A stretch of DNA of 64,000 nt from an uncultured Bacteroidales bacterium. GTDB lineage: Bacteria; Bacteroidota; Bacteroidia; Bacteroidales; Bacteroidaceae. Positions 61,673 through 64,000 of this stretch are shown here, one piece after another (within the stretch, counting starts at the first letter, position 1; each line of letters starts with the position of its first letter). The stretch spans positions 62,001 through 126,000 of the forward strand of contig CADCHQ010000003.1 of the NCBI GenBank assembly GCA_902801325.1, in the 5' to 3' direction. Both the position numbers and the translations under genes were made by a program. The notes below the pieces were generated by a model that had not been told where the DNA came from, searched no databases, and saw nothing but the letters and a program-made list of their open reading frames with translations.

Positions 61673-64000
61673 CTATTTGTACTCTTCCCAAGACTTGATG
61701 GCCAACTGGTCTGGCTTTATGGTGCAGAATGCAGTGATGAAAGCTGCTGCCAGACGGCTATTTGTGAGCAGAGGAATATTCAGGTCGACGGCTGTACGAC
61801 GAATCTTGTAGCCGTTCGTGAGTTCGCCTGCCGACAAGTCCTTCGGGATGTTCACCACGAGGTCAATCTCATGCTGATGCAGGAGGTCGAGAGCCTGAGG
61901 CGTCTGGTCGGCGTCGCTTGGCCAGTGAACAAGCGTGTTGGGAATGCCCTGCTCAGTCAGATAGCGACTTGTGCCACCTGTTGCATACAGGGGATAGCCG
62001 TGATCGTGGAGCATGCGTGCAGCATCGAGCATAGCTGCTTTTTCCTTCGCACCACCCGTCGATAGCAAGATGCCACGCTGAGGAATGCGGTGTCCCACAC
62101 TCAGCATAGCTTTCATCAGGGCACAATTGGTATCGTCACCCAGGCAGCCTACTTCTCCAGTCGAACTCATGTCTACGCCCAGCACGGGATCGGCCTTCTG
62201 CAGACGGTTGAAGGAGAATTGGCTGGCCTTGATGCCCACGTAGTCGAAGTCGAAGAAACTCTTGTGCAACTTCTCTACGGGCAGGCCCATCATGACGCGT
62301 GTGGCCATTTCTATGAGATTGACCTTCAGTACCTTCGATACGAATGGGAAGGAACGAGAAGCACGCAGGTTACATTCGATGACCTTTATTTCATTGTCTC
62401 GTGCCAGATACTGAATATTGAACGGACCAGAGATGCAAAGTTCGCGTGCAATCTGAGCGGATATCTTCTTGATGCGACGAACGGTTTCGACGTATAGTTT
62501 CTGGGCGGGGAACTGAATTGTAGCATCGCCCGAGTGAACGCCGGCAAACTCGATGTGTTCGGAGATTGCGTATGCAATGATCTCTCCATTCTTGGCCACA
62601 GCATCCATCTCCACCTCCTTCGTGTTCTGCATAAACTTGGAGATGACAACCGGGTGCTTCTTCGATACGTTAGCGGCCAGACGCAGGAAGCGTTCCAATT
62701 CCTCCTGATTCGAGCAGACATTCATTGCTGCGCCAGAGAGCACGTAAGAAGGACGTACCAGAACGGGGAATCCCACGCGTTCGATAAAGGCATTCACGTC
62801 CTCCATCGTAGTCAGGGCGCTCCATTCTGGCTGATCGACTCCGATGCGCGAAAGCATAGCTGAGAACTTCTCGCGGTCTTCGGCATTATCGATGTATTTG
62901 GCCTGAGTACCCAGGATGGGAACTTTCTGAGCATCGAGCTTAAGTGCCAGATTGTTAGGAATTTGTCCGCCAGTAGATATGATTACACCTTGCGGTGCTT
63001 CCAATTCCACAATATCCATTACGCGCTCAAATGTGAGCTCGTCGAAATACAGGCGATCGCACATGTCATAATCCGTCGAGACGGTCTCGGGATTGTAGTT
63101 AATCATGACTGAGCGCAGACCTTGTTTGCGAATGGTGTTCAAGGCTTGAACCCCACACCAGTCGAACTCAACACTCGAACCGATGCGATATGCTCCGCTA
63201 CCAAGCACCACGATGCTGCGGTTATCGTGTTCGAAGGGGATGTCGTGAGCAACACCGCTGTAGGTGAGATAGAGGTAATTGGTCTGAGCGGGATACTCGG
63301 CGGCAAGCGTGTCTATCTGCTTCACAACAGGGAATATGCCCATTGCCTTTCTGCATTGGCGTACGGCGAGGACTGCCTCGTCCATATCCATTTTGTCCTC
63401 AAGTCCGACTGCACGCGCAATCTGGAAATCGCTGAATCCGTATACTTTCGCTTTGCGTAAGAGCTCTGCATCAACGTCCTCGAGTCCTTTGCACTCATGC
63501 AGTTGATTGTCGAGTGTTCGGATATTCTTTAATTTGCGAAGGAACCACTTGTCAATCTTTGTCAAGTCGTAAATTTGGTCGATGCTGTATCCTTGGCGCA
63601 TTGCCTTAGAGATAACAAGTACTCGCTTGTCGGTAGGTTCGCGAAGGGCTGCATCTATGTTATCGATCTCCAGTTCTTTGTTCTCGACAAATCCATGCAT
63701 ACCTTGACCTATCATGCGCAAGCCCTTTTGAATGGCTTCCTCGAACGTACGTCCGATGGCCATCACCTCTCCTACCGACTTCATGCTACTGCCCAGTTCG
63801 CGGTCGACACCCCTGAACTTACCCAAGTCCCAACGAGGTATCTTACAAACCACATAGTCGATTGCCGGCTCGAAGAAGGCCGTCGTGTTCTTTGTGACTG
63901 AGTTCTTCAGGTCGAAGAGACCATATCCGAGACCAAGTTTACATGCGACAAATGCCAAGGGATAACCGGTGGCCTTACTTGCAAGAGCAGACGAACGACT
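61673..64000 (-). CDS. carB: Carbamoyl-phosphate synthase large subunit, C-terminal part
   Basis: The frame is open to the window end; 775 residues are visible of the usual about 1,075. The visible sequence starts with SRSSALASKATGYPLAFVA, near the end of the first ATP-grasp domain. It continues through the oligomerisation domain, the second ATP-grasp half (VLGSGAYRIGSSVEFDWC, LVRPSYVLSGAAMNVC, IEFAGVHSGDATIQFPAQ, KVIECNLRASRSFPFVSK) and the MGS-like allosteric domain (about the last 130 residues). It makes carbamoyl phosphate for arginine and pyrimidines. The small subunit gene, if linked, lies beyond the window. Confidence 0.97.
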   Translation of the reverse strand, partial: SRSSALASKATGYPLAFVACKLGLGYGLFDLKNSVTKNTTAFFEPAIDYVVCKIPRWDLGKFRGVDRELGSSMKSVGEVMAIGRTFEEAIQKGLRMIGQGMHGFVENKELEIDNIDAALREPTDKRVLVISKAMRQGYSIDQIYDLTKIDKWFLRKLKNIRTLDNQLHECKGLEDVDAELLRKAKVYGFSDFQIARAVGLEDKMDMDEAVLAVRQCRKAMGIFPVVKQIDTLAAEYPAQTNYLYLTYSGVAHDIPFEHDNRSIVVLGSGAYRIGSSVEFDWCGVQALNTIRKQGLRSVMINYNPETVSTDYDMCDRLYFDELTFERVMDIVELEAPQGVIISTGGQIPNNLALKLDAQKVPILGTQAKYIDNAEDREKFSAMLSRIGVDQPEWSALTTMEDVNAFIERVGFPVLVRPSYVLSGAAMNVCSNQEELERFLRLAANVSKKHPVVISKFMQNTKEVEMDAVAKNGEIIAYAISEHIEFAGVHSGDATIQFPAQKLYVETVRRIKKISAQIARELCISGPFNIQYLARDNEIKVIECNLRASRSFPFVSKVLKVNLIEMATRVMMGLPVEKLHKSFFDFDYVGIKASQFSFNRLQKADPVLGVDMSSTGEVGCLGDDTNCALMKAMLSVGHRIPQRGILLSTGGAKEKAAMLDAARMLHDHGYPLYATGGTSRYLTEQGIPNTLVHWPSDADQTPQALDLLHQHEIDLVVNIPKDLSAGELTNGYKIRRTAVDLNIPLLTNSRLAAAFITAFCTIKPDQLAIKSWEEYK

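Overview
The window comes from a Bacteroidota chromosome, most likely a Bacteroidales of the Prevotella/Bacteroides group. The evidence is repeated -7 boxes of the form TAnnTTTG (often with TTTG 19-20 bases upstream), almost no Shine-Dalgarno sites, and family content typical of the group: Fkp, DUF4369, DUF4199, DUF6452/DUF6048, a LytS/LytTR pair, TamB, MutS2 and a DPP-IV-like S9 peptidase. Nearly all of it is well packed core genome. The unusual material is in the spacers.

Layout. 1-5 kb: 3' part of tamB, then a convergent operon kdsA-kdsD-cls (Kdo synthesis and phospholipid metabolism). 6.7-12 kb: a MaoC dehydratase, then a leftward operon ftsB-like / membrane protein / DUF4369 lipoprotein / ligA / dapA. 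12-18 kb: an AraC regulator facing a leftward operon of a small secreted protein, a Cthe_2159-like beta-helix protein, a LytS-type kinase and a LytTR regulator. Both transcription units start from inverted copies of the same promoter region. 17.9-18.5 kb: a decayed DUF3987 gene with a large inverted repeat at its 5' side. 18.7-31.4 kb: menaquinone genes ubiE-menA, a CotH protein, dnaX, an RluA-type pseudouridine synthase, an S9 peptidase, mutS2 and a conserved hypothetical gene. 31.5-31.7 kb: tRNA-Thr and a probable SRP RNA. 31.8-40.4 kb: a tightly overlapping series of DUF4199, GT2, DUF6452, DUF6048, apbE, Crp/Fnr, dcp, dCMP deaminase and an S41 protease.

40.8-46.7 kb: a complete GDP-fucose operon, manC-gmd-fcl-fkp, holding both the de novo and the salvage route. 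46.8-52.4 kb: a GH109-like oxidoreductase, a 39-codon gene with a perfect ribosome site, fabD, a GH13 lipoprotein, and an HxlR regulator divergent from a cupin/flavin-reductase-like pair. 53.3-54.8 kb: a secreted GH30 enzyme. 54.9-61.3 kb: a PAPS-producing and PAPS-using cluster (permease, cysC, cysD, cysN, sulfotransferase), with a DUF559 endonuclease gene inserted between cysD and cysN. 61.7 kb to the end: carB, running out of the window.

The most striking signal is a family of intergenic arrays with a strict 22-base period at five loci (near 17.8, 30.6, 40.6, 53.1 and 61.5 kb). Words are shared between loci but the units are highly diverged. A second class consists of short arrays with a 7- or 8-base period. 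A third is a GC-rich palindrome that occurs in inverted pairs, bounds the DUF559 gene, and is read through as protein in at least two genes. A fourth is a pair of long AT-cored inverted repeats (18.3 and 52.6 kb) that share an identical 12-base core. I know of no described system that explains the 22-base arrays. All protein functions are from motif recognition only; no database search was run.
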